From positions 4,091,501 to 4,155,500 of the forward strand of contig PHTZ01000001.1 of assembly GCA_002813285.1 (NCBI GenBank): DNA of 64,000 nt, written 5' to 3'. Below the pieces are notes generated by a model that was not told where the DNA came from, did not search any database, and was given only the letters and a program-made list of their open reading frames with translations. Position numbers and translations under genes: made by a program. The stretch is from Flavobacteriaceae bacterium MAR_2009_75. Lineage in GTDB: Bacteria > Bacteroidota > Bacteroidia > Flavobacteriales > Flavobacteriaceae. Shown piece after piece: positions 1 to 9,882 of the stretch; positions within the stretch are counted from its first letter, which is position 1, and each line of letters begins with the position of its first letter.

Positions 1-1406
1 GTATACACTTCACCGAGTTCATGACTCAAGAAGAACTTAATAAGCTTAAGCAAGAAATTGCCCGTACCCCATATCGTTATGTTGCCCAAGAAAAAATAAA
101 TTTTTCAACCGCTCCTAATCTTATTGGTGAATCGGTAGAGGCAAGAAATTTGGTGAACCGAACTTTCTGTATCGCCTCGAAAAATGACTACAGTGTAATG
201 CCGGGAGGTTTGGTTCGCTCGGCACGTGACCGGGAAACTATTCGGGTTTCAAGTCAGCGGGGCGGTACCAGTAAAGATTTTTGGGTGCTACAAGAAGATG
301 AGATTGACAATAAACCAAATCAACTTTGGCATAAGAGAAGCAATATATCAATATCTGGCCTTAATGATTTGCCCAGTTTAACTGCGGAGAACCTATTTTG
401 GGCAGGTCGGTATGTAGGTCGAACATTGGTCAACGCGCGATTTCTTCGAATGGTTATTAGACAAATGGCCTTGGTTCAAGATAAAAATCAAAAACCGGAT
501 ACAATCAAACTTCAAGTGCTGTTAAAAGCCGTTACCAGTCTAACAGGCACAAATCCCGGCTTTCTTGATAAGGATGAGGATGATATTTCAGCAATGAACA
601 ATCCCATGGAAGAAATGTTATCGGTGTTGTTAGATACCAATAGACCCGGAAGTTTGTCACATAGTATAATGATGTTCAGCAATTCGTACTACTCCATTAG
701 AAATTTGTGGTCTACCGATATGTGGCGCGTATTTGAGAATATTCAAAAACTTTGGAAGTCTTTTGTAGAAAGTGATAACCGATCTATCAATCATATTCTC
801 AAAGTTCTAAACCAGTTGATTACACGTTTAATCGCTTTTATGGGTCTGGTAGAAGAAAGTATATTGGTACAACAAGGCTTGTTGCTATATTTTATCGGGC
901 TGCAACTTGAGCAAAGTATTTTGACTATTACAAAGTGTCGCTCTCTACTTACGATTAAATACGATGAACAAGTGGAGTATGATTTGTTAGAGTGCCTTTT
1001 AACTAGTCATGAGAGTCTAAATATTTACAGATATAGTTATAGATCGTACATTAAGCTAGAGCATGTTTTAGATTTAGTAATCTTAGATTTGGAGTACCCT
1101 CGGTCGTTGACTTTCATGTTGAACAGAATTCAGAAAGATATAGCCCGTTTGCCACATTCGGGGCAAGATAACAGTCTGAGCAATTATCAAAAGACTATTT
1201 TCGAAGCCTTTGCAAAGTTAAGGTTATCTACATCCCACGACTTATCGCGTACAAAATCAGAAAACGATTTTTTACGAAAAGAGTTAGATGATCTCTTCGA
1301 AGAATTATCCGATCTTCTATATCGAACATCTCAGTCGATTACAGGTACTTATTTTAGTCATACCAATGCCCAAAATCAGCTGGTCACACAGTCTTTCCCA
1401 TTTTAG
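1..1406 (+). CDS. Circularly permuted ATP-grasp / alpha-E domain protein (5' truncated by window)
   Basis: The reading frame is open to the left edge, so this is the C-terminal part of a longer protein; the ATG at 21 is internal. Counting from that ATG, residues 58-68 (VMPGGLVRSAR) and 77-90 (SSQRGGTSKDFWVL) match the end of circularly permuted ATP-grasp domains. From about residue 117 (LPSLTAENLFWAGRY) to the end lies an alpha-E (DUF403) helical domain. The two are often separate genes but here form one chain. ATP-grasp/alpha-E/transglutaminase clusters are known and are thought to make and cut amide or peptide bonds on an unknown substrate. The next gene begins 2 nt downstream and is transglutaminase-like, which fits that cluster. 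Function is inferred from family only. Confidence 0.85.
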   Translation, partial: IHFTEFMTQEELNKLKQEIARTPYRYVAQEKINFSTAPNLIGESVEARNLVNRTFCIASKNDYSVMPGGLVRSARDRETIRVSSQRGGTSKDFWVLQEDEIDNKPNQLWHKRSNISISGLNDLPSLTAENLFWAGRYVGRTLVNARFLRMVIRQMALVQDKNQKPDTIKLQVLLKAVTSLTGTNPGFLDKDEDDISAMNNPMEEMLSVLLDTNRPGSLSHSIMMFSNSYYSIRNLWSTDMWRVFENIQKLWKSFVESDNRSINHILKVLNQLITRLIAFMGLVEESILVQQGLLLYFIGLQLEQSILTITKCRSLLTIKYDEQVEYDLLECLLTSHESLNIYRYSYRSYIKLEHVLDLVILDLEYPRSLTFMLNRIQKDIARLPHSGQDNSLSNYQKTIFEAFAKLRLSTSHDLSRTKSENDFLRKELDDLFEELSDLLYRTSQSITGTYFSHTNAQNQLVTQSFPF

Positions 1407-1408
1407 AT

Positions 1409-2299
1409 ATGATTTTTAATGTAACACATACCACTAATTATAAGTATGATGCTCCGGTAAGCTACTGTCACAATATCGCCACACTGCGACCTCGTGATTC
1501 AAAAGGGCAGCAGTTGTTAGATTATAATATTGAAGTGACGCCCAAACCTTCTGAAATTTCTGAGCGACAAGATTTTTTCGGTAATTATATTACTCGATTT
1601 GCGATTCAACAAGAACATAGAGAGTTAAAGGTTGTAACCAGAAGTAAAATCGATAGGAATTTTTCACCATATGAAAAAGCGATTTTTTCACAGAACTGTA
1701 AAGGCATAACCTTAGACTCGGCCATAATGTCTTTAAACAGTACGGATACCAGTATTTTAGATGCCAAGCAATATATATTAGAGTCTATATTTATCAAAAG
1801 GGCCAATACCAGTATTCGTAATTATGCACAAGTTTCTTTTAGAGGAAATCGCTCAGTCTTTGACGCTACTTATGAATTAATGCAGCGCATATATACCGAT
1901 TTTCAGTTTGTTTCCGGCTTTACAAGTATTTCAACACCAGTTACAGAGGTAATGCGTGAGAAAAAAGGGGTATGTCAAGATTTTGCCCAGATTGCGATTG
2001 CCTGCACAAGATCAGTCGGATTACCTGCAAGGTATGTCAGTGGATATATAGAAACTTTGCCACCTGAAGGTGAAGAGAAATTAGTGGGTGCTGACGCTTC
2101 ACATGCGTGGTTCTCTGTTTTTATACCTGGTTTCGGCTGGGTAGATTTCGATCCAACGAACAATATGATACCTATGGATCAACATATAGTTGTAGGCTGG
2201 GGCAGAGATTACTACGATGTGCCCCCACTGAAGGGTGTAGTGTTCGGTAGCGGAAAAAGTGAACTAGAGGTTGCTGTAGATATAGCAGCCTCGGTTTAA
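1409..2299 (+). CDS. Transglutaminase-like cysteine protease
   Basis: The 296-residue protein has a Bact_transglu_N beta domain (about residues 1-85) followed by a transglutaminase/papain-fold core. The catalytic triad is visible as Cys189 (GVCQDF), His232 (ASHAW) and Asp248 (DPTNN). There is no signal peptide, so it is probably cytoplasmic. It starts 2 nt after the ATP-grasp/alpha-E gene, so translation is probably coupled. In this conserved cluster the enzyme is assumed to hydrolyse or transfer amide bonds formed by the ATP-grasp partner; the substrate is unknown. It ends convergently with the receiver gene on the other strand. Confidence 0.9.
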   Translation: MIFNVTHTTNYKYDAPVSYCHNIATLRPRDSKGQQLLDYNIEVTPKPSEISERQDFFGNYITRFAIQQEHRELKVVTRSKIDRNFSPYEKAIFSQNCKGITLDSAIMSLNSTDTSILDAKQYILESIFIKRANTSIRNYAQVSFRGNRSVFDATYELMQRIYTDFQFVSGFTSISTPVTEVMREKKGVCQDFAQIAIACTRSVGLPARYVSGYIETLPPEGEEKLVGADASHAWFSVFIPGFGWVDFDPTNNMIPMDQHIVVGWGRDYYDVPPLKGVVFGSGKSELEVAVDIAASV

Positions 2300-2336
2300 T
2301 TTTGTTACTACGACTAAAACAATAGATTAAAACTAA

Positions 2337-2783
2337 TTATGCGACCACATTAATTATTGAGGTACCTCCCAATTTATTTCTTCTTACTGAAGCAGTAGTG
2401 CGGCTCAGGGCGGTAATAAGATCGTCGAAAGAAGAAGGTTTGCGTAAGTAGCGGTTGGCTCCCATTTCAAATAACTCTTCAATCTTATTCATATCTAGTA
2501 TGGTAGAATAAATTACCAAAGGTACTTCATCGAAAATTTCATTTTCCCTAATATCGCGTAGGCATTCTTCACCGTCCATAAGGGGCATAAACAGATCTAG
2601 AAAGACTACATCTGGTAAAGGGGTATCTGAATATAGATCAGCTAAGAGATCCACCCCATTGTCGAAAAGCTTTAAGTCGATATGAGTATCTACTAATTCT
2701 AAAGCATCAGCAAATATTTCTTGATCTTCATGATCATCATCAACTAAATAGACCACCTGAGTACTTTCGCTTTTAGATATCAT
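2337..2783 (-). CDS. Stand-alone response regulator receiver protein
   Basis: The 148-residue protein is one CheY-like receiver domain with no output domain. The acidic pocket is Asp15-Asp17 (VDDDHED), the phosphoacceptor is Asp63 (FLDLFMP), the switch residue is Thr94 (YST) and the conserved lysine is Lys115 (RKP). The short C-terminal tail of about 20 residues resembles no DNA-binding domain. Such flavobacterial receivers usually act by protein-protein contact in phosphorelays. No kinase is adjacent; the nearest is the HTCS at 13844-17875. The partner is unknown. Confidence 0.9.
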   Translation of the reverse strand: MISKSESTQVVYLVDDDHEDQEIFADALELVDTHIDLKLFDNGVDLLADLYSDTPLPDVVFLDLFMPLMDGEECLRDIRENEIFDEVPLVIYSTILDMNKIEELFEMGANRYLRKPSSFDDLITALSRTTASVRRNKLGGTSIINVVA

Positions 2784-3130
2784 CCGTCATCAATTTCATA
2801 TTAAAATAATTGCTCAATTTTCGCAAATTAAGACCCACTAAAATACATGATGGCGAAAGTTGGTTTTGCTTCAAACGATTTATGTTTTGATTCTAAAAAA
2901 GGAAATTAAACGTGATTTTTTTACTGAATAGTGAAGAATCAACGAATACATTTTCATAAAACTTAAAAAAAACTTAAAATTTATTATGATTTTAATTAAT
3001 TGATTATCAGTTATTTAATCTGATTTTTATTGATGCGTGATATTGAAAATCCATATATCCAAATGATTTGTCCATGTTCCGTAAGTAGACCTATAATAGT
3101 TTAGTGCAGTAAACTACTAAACAAACAACT
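2784..3130. other. Intergenic region between divergent receiver gene and SusC of PUL 1
   Basis: This 347-bp AT-rich stretch has no convincing gene. It must hold the promoters of the receiver gene (minus strand) and of the SusC operon (plus strand). A TAGTTTAG sequence at 3097-3104 differs by one base from the TAnnTTTG -7 consensus and is a weak candidate for the PUL 1 promoter. The 17-bp direct-repeat motif found before the other two sugar operons is not present here. Confidence 0.5.
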
Positions 3131-6100
3131 ATGAAAAAACTAAAGCAAATTGTATGGGTCTTGTGTATGGGCTTGACTTCTGCACTCATGGCTCAAAATC
3201 AGGTTACCGGGGTGGTAAGCGATGTTGCTGGAACACCAATTCCTGGAGTCAGTATTATGATAAAAGGAACTTCTACAGGAACAGTAACGGATTTTGACGG
3301 TAATTTTGATATTAGCATCAATTCAGGGCAAGTACTTATCTTCAACTACCTTGGTTTTAAGGCGCAAGAAATCACTTATGATAACCAGACAAATCTAGAA
3401 GTTATATTAGAAGAGGATACTGCGAAGCTAGACGAAGTGGTGGTGATTGGGTACGGTTCTGTTAAAAAGACCGATTTAACCGGAGCGGTTGCCTCAATAG
3501 GATCGGAACAACTTACAGAACAACGAAGAACGGATTTAGGGCAGGCGGTACGTGGCACGGTTGCCGGTGTTGATGTGAGAAGGTTAAATTCTAAACCAGG
3601 TTCACCATTATCCATTAGGGTAAGGGGTAATACGGTTATTACAAATAGTAATCAAGCAAATGCTGATGGTCAAAGTGACGATGTAACTGCAGATCTATCT
3701 AGACCATTGTACGTGGTCGATGGTATTTTTCTTGATAATATCAATATTTTAAACCCTTCGGATATTCAGCAAATGGATATTTTGAAAGATGCTTCCGCTA
3801 CGGCAATATATGGTTCTAGAGGGGCGAACGGTGTTGTCATAATTACTACAAAAGACGGTATTGAAGGTAAAACCCAATTCTCATACGATGCTTCGTTCGG
3901 TGTTAGTTCAGCGAGCAATTTGGTAGATATTATGGATGGGGACGAGTATATCGACTTTATAGACAACAATTTAAGGGCGCAACAATGGAAAGCTGAATGG
4001 TTGAATAGTGCTACGCCCAATCCTACGGCAGCAGATTTCAACAATTATACTATTAATAGAAGTCAATCATTCTTTGATAATGGCGAAACCGAAAACATTG
4101 CCAATAGAAATTATTTTGATTGGATAGACTTTATAACCAGAACTGCGGTACAGTCTAGCCATACGGTCTCGATGTCTGGAGGTCAAAACGGATTGGTCTA
4201 TAGTAGTTCGATAGGCTATTTAAAAGACGAAGGTGTAGTAGGTAACGATCAGGCGTACGAGCGCTATACGGCATCTACATCCTTATCTAAAAAAATGAAT
4301 AGGTTTACTATTGGCTTGAGGGCGTATTTATCGTACTCAGAGCAAGAATTGGGCAGTAGGGAACTTTTCAGAAGTGCGTACAGGCTCCCTGTAACTGCTG
4401 ACCCGTACGAGGATAATGGAGAACTGATATTCTATCCTGATAATGAAGACCAACGTTTTGTGAATCCTTTTTACGAAGTAAACGGAGCGTGGAAGAACAA
4501 CCAAAGAATTTTAAACGTAATTTCTAACTTTTATGTTCAATACGAACCTAGTGATTGGTTGAATCTGAAAACTACATTTTCTCCGAACCTCTCGTCAACA
4601 AGAAATGGTGAACATAGGGGACTTCTAACCAAATCGGCTAGAAATGACCCCTCTAGAACAAGGGCCTATTATGGTGTCGATTTAAGAAATTCATATACCT
4701 GGGATAATACGGCAGATTTTAATTTTGATATAACGGACAAACAAAAGCTGGGTGCGACCATAATAGGATCGGTGTATTATAATCAATTAGAAGGTAACAA
4801 TATCGAGACTAGAAATGTTCCTGATTTTCATGGCTTTTATAATACCGGTGCGGGTACCGATATACGAGAGTACAGTTCTTATTTTGAAAAAGAAACTACC
4901 GCTTCGGTAGCAGGTCGTTTAAATTATAATTTAAATGATAAGTACCTGTTCACGTTTACGGGAAGATACGATGGTGCCTCTAAGCTGGCAGAAGGCAATA
5001 AGTGGAACTTTTTTCCATCGGCAGCCTTTGCCTGGAGAGCAAGTGAAGAACAATTTTTGCAAAATGCGGATTGGTTATCAAATCTGAAATTTAGAATAAG
5101 CTATGGTAAATCGGGTAATTATAATACAGTAGGCCCCTATCAATCATTAGCATTTTTAAATAATAAAAATTACCTGTTCGGTGATAACCTAACGAACGGC
5201 AATGTTGTTAGTGGTCTTTCAAATTCAGAGTTGACCTGGGAGGTATCGGATGAGATAAACTTTGGTGTTGATCTTGGCTTATTTAATAATAGGATCAATA
5301 TGTCTTTAGAGTTGTATGACAAAACTACCGAAGGAGCTATTTTTTCAAGAAATCTATTATTAATTACAGGGTTTGATAGTGCCATCGGAAATTTTGGCTC
5401 TATGAATAATTCTGGTGTAGAATTTACTCTGAATACCAAAAATATTCAGACTGAAAATTTCAGTTGGAAGACGAGTTTGAATTTTGCCAAGAACAAGAAC
5501 GAAATTCTGAAATTAGAAGGTGATCTAGATTTACAAGTATTTGGCAGACATAGTGCATTAATCGTAGGGCAGCCATCGGATGCAATCTATTCGTATGAAA
5601 AAGAGGGTATTTGGCAAATAGATGAAGCGGCTGAAGCTGCAGTGTACAATGCCGTGCCGGGCGAACATAAGTATAAGGATCAAAACAACGATGGCATACT
5701 TGACGCAGCGAACGATAAGGTGGTAATCGGTACCACCGCACCAGATTGGACGGGAGGTATAACCAATAACTTCGCATATAAGAACATCGATTTGTCGATA
5801 ATGGCGTATACCAGACAAGGAGTTTTCGGCCATTCAGAATTTCACCAGCATCATGATACGAATGGTGAAACGACTTTCAGTAAAATCGACGCAGCCTATT
5901 GGACCCCAAGCACACCGAATGCAGAAAATCCGCTACCAGGTATAGGTCCGACTCAAGGTGAATATTTCTTTGAAGATATGTCTTTTGTGAAAATTGGTAA
6001 TATCGGCATGGGATACAATTTTCCAGATAATCTTTTGGAAAAATTCAAGATGACAAGTGCTAGATTATCGATAGATGTTCAAAATCCATTTACGTTCACT

Positions 6101-6199
6101 GATTTTCAAGGGCCCGACCCGGAAACTGGTCTACAGAATTCATATGATATGAGTTTTCAAACTAGAACCACTTTGATAGGTTTAAAAGTAGCATTCTAA
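3131..6199 (+). CDS. susC-like: SusC/RagA-type TonB-dependent outer-membrane transporter (PUL 1)
   Basis: This 1022-residue outer-membrane barrel imports oligosaccharides using TonB energy. A Sec signal peptide (residues 1-22, ending LMAQ) is followed by a carboxypeptidase-regulatory-like domain (about 25-100; VTGVVSDVAGTPIPGVSI). Next come the family linker VVVIGYGSVKKTDLTGAV and a plug domain with DASATAIYGSRGANGVV. The rest is beta barrel, ending in a hydrophobic strand (LIGLKVAF). The length is normal for the family. It is 18 nt ahead of its SusD partner and heads the operon with lyase, GH92, GH28 and HTCS genes. Its substrate is inferred only from those neighbours. Confidence 0.95.
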   Translation: MKKLKQIVWVLCMGLTSALMAQNQVTGVVSDVAGTPIPGVSIMIKGTSTGTVTDFDGNFDISINSGQVLIFNYLGFKAQEITYDNQTNLEVILEEDTAKLDEVVVIGYGSVKKTDLTGAVASIGSEQLTEQRRTDLGQAVRGTVAGVDVRRLNSKPGSPLSIRVRGNTVITNSNQANADGQSDDVTADLSRPLYVVDGIFLDNINILNPSDIQQMDILKDASATAIYGSRGANGVVIITTKDGIEGKTQFSYDASFGVSSASNLVDIMDGDEYIDFIDNNLRAQQWKAEWLNSATPNPTAADFNNYTINRSQSFFDNGETENIANRNYFDWIDFITRTAVQSSHTVSMSGGQNGLVYSSSIGYLKDEGVVGNDQAYERYTASTSLSKKMNRFTIGLRAYLSYSEQELGSRELFRSAYRLPVTADPYEDNGELIFYPDNEDQRFVNPFYEVNGAWKNNQRILNVISNFYVQYEPSDWLNLKTTFSPNLSSTRNGEHRGLLTKSARNDPSRTRAYYGVDLRNSYTWDNTADFNFDITDKQKLGATIIGSVYYNQLEGNNIETRNVPDFHGFYNTGAGTDIREYSSYFEKETTASVAGRLNYNLNDKYLFTFTGRYDGASKLAEGNKWNFFPSAAFAWRASEEQFLQNADWLSNLKFRISYGKSGNYNTVGPYQSLAFLNNKNYLFGDNLTNGNVVSGLSNSELTWEVSDEINFGVDLGLFNNRINMSLELYDKTTEGAIFSRNLLLITGFDSAIGNFGSMNNSGVEFTLNTKNIQTENFSWKTSLNFAKNKNEILKLEGDLDLQVFGRHSALIVGQPSDAIYSYEKEGIWQIDEAAEAAVYNAVPGEHKYKDQNNDGILDAANDKVVIGTTAPDWTGGITNNFAYKNIDLSIMAYTRQGVFGHSEFHQHHDTNGETTFSKIDAAYWTPSTPNAENPLPGIGPTQGEYFFEDMSFVKIGNIGMGYNFPDNLLEKFKMTSARLSIDVQNPFTFTDFQGPDPETGLQNSYDMSFQTRTTLIGLKVAF

Positions 6200-6217
6200 A
6201 AAAATAAAATAAAAGAA

Positions 6218-7891
6218 ATGAACAGATATAAGAAAAATGTTGGATGGTTGCTGATGTTCACCATACTGACGATTGCGATAAGTTCTTGCAATAAATATAT
6301 TGAAGAAGAAAACAATACAAACCTGACGGGAGAAGATTTCATTACCGAAGATAATGCTGATAGATTGGTCGTTGGGGTATACAGTTCGTTAAGGGATGTT
6401 TTTAAATACACCAATATCGGTTACGACATGACCATGTTGGGTACAGATATATTTACGAGCCAAGAAAACGTAAATACAGATTTGAATCCGTTAAATGTGT
6501 ATGTCAACATCAACAGTAGTAACGGTAGTTTTCTCAACGATTGGAGAAACAATTACAGTGTGATCAGTAAGGCTAACATTGTTATTAACAGGTTCAGCAA
6601 TGAAATTTTATGGACGGAATCTAACTTGAATTCAAGAGATAATGGTATTGCGCAGGCAAAAGCACTGAGGGCTATGTGTTATTTTAATTTGGTTCAGGCT
6701 TTTGGCGGTGTAGTTCTATCTCTCGATGAAATCGATGATATTAGTTCAGATTACGTTAGATCTTCTGAAGAAGAGACGTACACCCAGATAATAAAAGATT
6801 TGGAAGAAGCTATTCCAGCTTTAGACGATAACCCGGCCACTGGCAGATTATCTAAAAGAGCGGCACAGCATTTACTTTCAAAGGTTTATTTGACAAGAGC
6901 ATACAAGCCTTATGGTGGTTCAAATGATTTTGAATTGGCGGCTTCCTTAGCTGAGAGCGCTATCGGTAGTTACGATATCAATTCTCAAACCTATGCCGAA
7001 GTTTTTGATTATGACAACCAAGTCAATGATGAAATCTTGTTTTCTATTCAATATGGTGCTGGTGGTGATTACGATGATAGAAATAACACAAAGCATTCAA
7101 CATTAATGTTCAGTGTAAACGAACTACCTGGTTTGAGCAGGCAAAATCCATACGGGTTCCGTGAAGGGAGTGCAATGCCTACCGAGTTTTTCTATTCCCT
7201 ATTTGAAGATAATGATACTAGAGATGATGCTACTTTTCATCGGATATTATTAGCCGACACCGAAGGTGCTGTTGGCACAGATGACATCGTTGTTGGCGAT
7301 ACCGTTATATATTTTCCAAAAACTGCTTTGACGGCCGACGAACTATCCGATAAGTTGAACAGATATTATGTATATCAACCAGGTGACTATTATTATAATG
7401 ATAACCCGCAAAATGTTTCCGGGGTCAACTATCTGTATTCTGAAAATACAGTATTTGCAAATTTTCCGATATTTAAAAAATTCGATGATGTCGGTTTTGA
7501 TGAAATTGAAGGTGGATTTAGAGATACGTTCATTTATAGAGTGGCTGAATCACATTTATTGGCGGCCGAGGCCTATTTGGGGGCAGGTAGTCCAGCTCAA
7601 GCAGCGGCTCATATGAATATTGTTAGAAATAGGGCTACAGGTGAATCTAATTTTTATACCTCTGTAGATATTGATGATATTTTAAACGAAAGAGCTTTAG
7701 AACTTGCAGGAGAAACCAATAGATGGTACGATTTAAAGAGAACCGGTAAACTTCAAGAACGCATTAATCTGTATAATCCGCATATTATGGACCATGGTTC
7801 TTTTGATCCTTCCGTTCATTTGTTACGACCCATCCCCGATACTGAAATCATCTTATCAGATAATAGAATAGAGCAAAACCCGGGTTATTGA
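6218..7891 (+). CDS. susD-like: SusD/RagB-type glycan-binding lipoprotein (PUL 1)
   Basis: This 557-residue surface lipoprotein captures glycan over the paired SusC channel. The signal sequence ends in a lipobox (AISSC, Cys at about residue 24). The body is alpha-helical with TPR-like helices (for example around AQAKALRAMCYFNLVQAFGG). It has the typical SusD C-terminal signature NERALELAGETNRWYDLKRT. It begins 18 nt after SusC. A GC-rich hairpin follows within 50 nt of the stop codon. Confidence 0.95.
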   Translation: MNRYKKNVGWLLMFTILTIAISSCNKYIEEENNTNLTGEDFITEDNADRLVVGVYSSLRDVFKYTNIGYDMTMLGTDIFTSQENVNTDLNPLNVYVNINSSNGSFLNDWRNNYSVISKANIVINRFSNEILWTESNLNSRDNGIAQAKALRAMCYFNLVQAFGGVVLSLDEIDDISSDYVRSSEEETYTQIIKDLEEAIPALDDNPATGRLSKRAAQHLLSKVYLTRAYKPYGGSNDFELAASLAESAIGSYDINSQTYAEVFDYDNQVNDEILFSIQYGAGGDYDDRNNTKHSTLMFSVNELPGLSRQNPYGFREGSAMPTEFFYSLFEDNDTRDDATFHRILLADTEGAVGTDDIVVGDTVIYFPKTALTADELSDKLNRYYVYQPGDYYYNDNPQNVSGVNYLYSENTVFANFPIFKKFDDVGFDEIEGGFRDTFIYRVAESHLLAAEAYLGAGSPAQAAAHMNIVRNRATGESNFYTSVDIDDILNERALELAGETNRWYDLKRTGKLQERINLYNPHIMDHGSFDPSVHLLRPIPDTEIILSDNRIEQNPGY

Positions 7892-7939
7892 TATTTAAAA
7901 AACTCATTTGTTAGTTGAGTGAGCAGTTTTTGTTAGTTT

Positions 7940-7963
7940 AGGGCGGGCTAATTTGTCCGCCCT
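7940..7963 (+). terminator. Hairpin between SusD and the downstream enzymes
   Basis: AGGGCGG at 7940-7946 pairs with CCGCCCT at 7957-7963 around a 10-nt loop. The downstream flank is pyrimidine-rich (TCTCTTGTCC) but is not a strong T-run. It could be a leaky terminator or RNA-processing site that lowers expression of enzymes relative to SusCD. The decamer TTTGTTAGTT also occurs twice just upstream (7907-7916 and 7929-7938). Confidence 0.5.
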
Positions 7964-8025
7964 TCTCTTGTCCTGCAAATAAATAAAAAACATATTTGTT
8001 TAACCAACCTTTAGGTTTACGGTAT

Positions 8026-9816
8026 ATGAAGCATCATTTAAATCGTGCGCAGTTCATGAAAATTGGGGGGTTGGCTTTAGTCGGTTCTTTGATGGGTGAA
8101 TATACGTTTGCCCAAAATATGTTTATGTCGAACCTGAGTAAAGACGTTCGGCTACTGAAATTATTGGTTACAAATAATGATGATAGTGTTGCTGAAATTC
8201 TTCAAAACGGCAGTTTTCATCTAGATATTCGCCTAACCTCATTTCGTAGGTTGGCAAATAACATTTCCGTTCTATCGGCTTCTGTTTCCAATCGAGATTC
8301 AACCTACTATCGGTCGAGTATTCTGGTTGAAAAATTATGTAGCTATATAAATATCCTTTTGAAAGGGCAATACGATGATGGTACCTTAGATTCCGGTGGA
8401 AATAGACAATCGCCTCCAGACACGGCTTTTGTTTTAGAACACCTGTGTAGTGCAATGAAGGTATTGATCAATGATGAGCACACAGAATTACGGGTAGTCA
8501 GAAGTAATTTGAAGACGTTTATTTTAAAGGCAAGCGAGGCGATGGTTACAGGGGGCGTTCATACACCTAACCATAGATGGGTCGTTTGTGCTGCCCTTGC
8601 GAACATAAATTCTCTTTACCCCAACACCAGATATATAAAGAGAATAGAAGAGTGGTTGGCTGAAGGTATTTACCAGAATGAAGACGGTCACTATCTTGAG
8701 CGAAGTGCCAATTATTCAGTTGTAATCAATAGGGCATTTATTACCATAGCTAGATTGCTCGATAGGCCTGAGCTTCTTGATTATGTGGTCAAAAACCTGA
8801 TTACATTTTGCTATTATACAGAACTTAACGGTAATGTGGTTTCAATCGATTCTAGAAGACAGGACCAAATAAAACCCATAAATGTCACCAAGTTTTATTT
8901 AGAATATCGATATATGGCAATTATTACTAATAATTCGCTGCTGGTCGATATGACCAATCAAATAGAGAAATTACCTGATTTTAAGACTGAAATTCTTTCA
9001 CACTCGCTGATAGAATTTATGGTGAATAGAGATTTAGAGAAAGAACTTCCTACCTCGAACAAAGCTATTGGTAATTTTGAAAAGCTTTTTTCAACCTCCA
9101 ATTTAGCTAGAATTAAAAAAGGAAATAGATATATTACCATCTTTGGTGGTAACGATAGGCCTATCGAAGTTATTTCAGGAAAATCTTCCAACCCTAATTT
9201 TCTTACCTACCGAAAAGGAAAGGCCATTCTCGAACATATGCGATTGTCGACTTCGTTTTTTAGAATGGGTTATTTTCGCAGCGAGGGCCTGATTAAGCGA
9301 GATCAAGTATATAAATTGCACGAAACAAAAGAAGCCTACTATTATCAACCCTTGGCTGCCCAAAATCATATAGCAGATGGCGATTATAAACTATCTGCAT
9401 CTGAAGATGGTAGATTTTGGAATAAAATGTCTTTTGATTTAAGGGCCAAGAGTAATATTAAAAAACAGGTTTCTACCATTGATATTATAGAGAATGATGG
9501 GGTTCTAGAAATTGACTTTAAAGTTGACGGGCCGCCAAATGTTGAAGTTACCATTGAACTCTGTTTCAGAAAAGGAGGTGAATTCGTCGGTACATTACCG
9601 ATTGCATCGGATGACAATATTCTTAAAAAGGGATACGGTGAATATAAAGTAGACAATGATACTATTAAATTCGGCCCAGGAATATTTGAACATCAAAGAA
9701 CATCAAGATTAGAAAGCGAAAAATACGGCTATCACGGGGGAAGCTTGCGTGCCGAGGGAGAACATGTATTTTTTACAGGGTTCACCCCTTTTAATTATAA
9801 AATGACTATTGGTTAG
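8026..9816 (+). CDS. Putative polysaccharide lyase, (alpha/alpha) toroid plus beta-sandwich (heparinase II/III-like)
   Basis: I chose the ATG at 8026 (596 residues); an upstream in-frame TTG at 7996 would put ten odd residues before the signal peptide. Residues 1-30 look like an export signal (MKHHLNRAQFMKIGG...FAQ), with one Arg where Tat signals have two. The N-terminal two thirds are helical, with lyase-like motifs TPNHRW (180-186; Asn182, His183 and Arg184) and GHYLERSANYS (221-231; His222, Tyr223, Arg226 and Tyr230). From about residue 350 it is beta-rich, as in heparinase II/III-like lyases with a beta-sandwich. I cannot assign a PL family. It could instead be an uronate dehydratase or an inactive relative. 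Its place between SusD and GH92 supports a role in degrading uronic-acid polymer. Confidence 0.6.
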   Translation: MKHHLNRAQFMKIGGLALVGSLMGEYTFAQNMFMSNLSKDVRLLKLLVTNNDDSVAEILQNGSFHLDIRLTSFRRLANNISVLSASVSNRDSTYYRSSILVEKLCSYINILLKGQYDDGTLDSGGNRQSPPDTAFVLEHLCSAMKVLINDEHTELRVVRSNLKTFILKASEAMVTGGVHTPNHRWVVCAALANINSLYPNTRYIKRIEEWLAEGIYQNEDGHYLERSANYSVVINRAFITIARLLDRPELLDYVVKNLITFCYYTELNGNVVSIDSRRQDQIKPINVTKFYLEYRYMAIITNNSLLVDMTNQIEKLPDFKTEILSHSLIEFMVNRDLEKELPTSNKAIGNFEKLFSTSNLARIKKGNRYITIFGGNDRPIEVISGKSSNPNFLTYRKGKAILEHMRLSTSFFRMGYFRSEGLIKRDQVYKLHETKEAYYYQPLAAQNHIADGDYKLSASEDGRFWNKMSFDLRAKSNIKKQVSTIDIIENDGVLEIDFKVDGPPNVEVTIELCFRKGGEFVGTLPIASDDNILKKGYGEYKVDNDTIKFGPGIFEHQRTSRLESEKYGYHGGSLRAEGEHVFFTGFTPFNYKMTIG

Positions 9817-9882
9817 GTTAAATTTAAAGCCAACCAAAAAATATCTATTATAAACTTAACTAACGACTAAATCAAACCGAAT

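Noticed and set aside
8026-9816. Calling this gene an ulvan lyase of a named PL family.
   Set aside because: The motifs fit an (alpha/alpha) lyase in general but I could not tie them to a particular family; the assignment needs a profile search.
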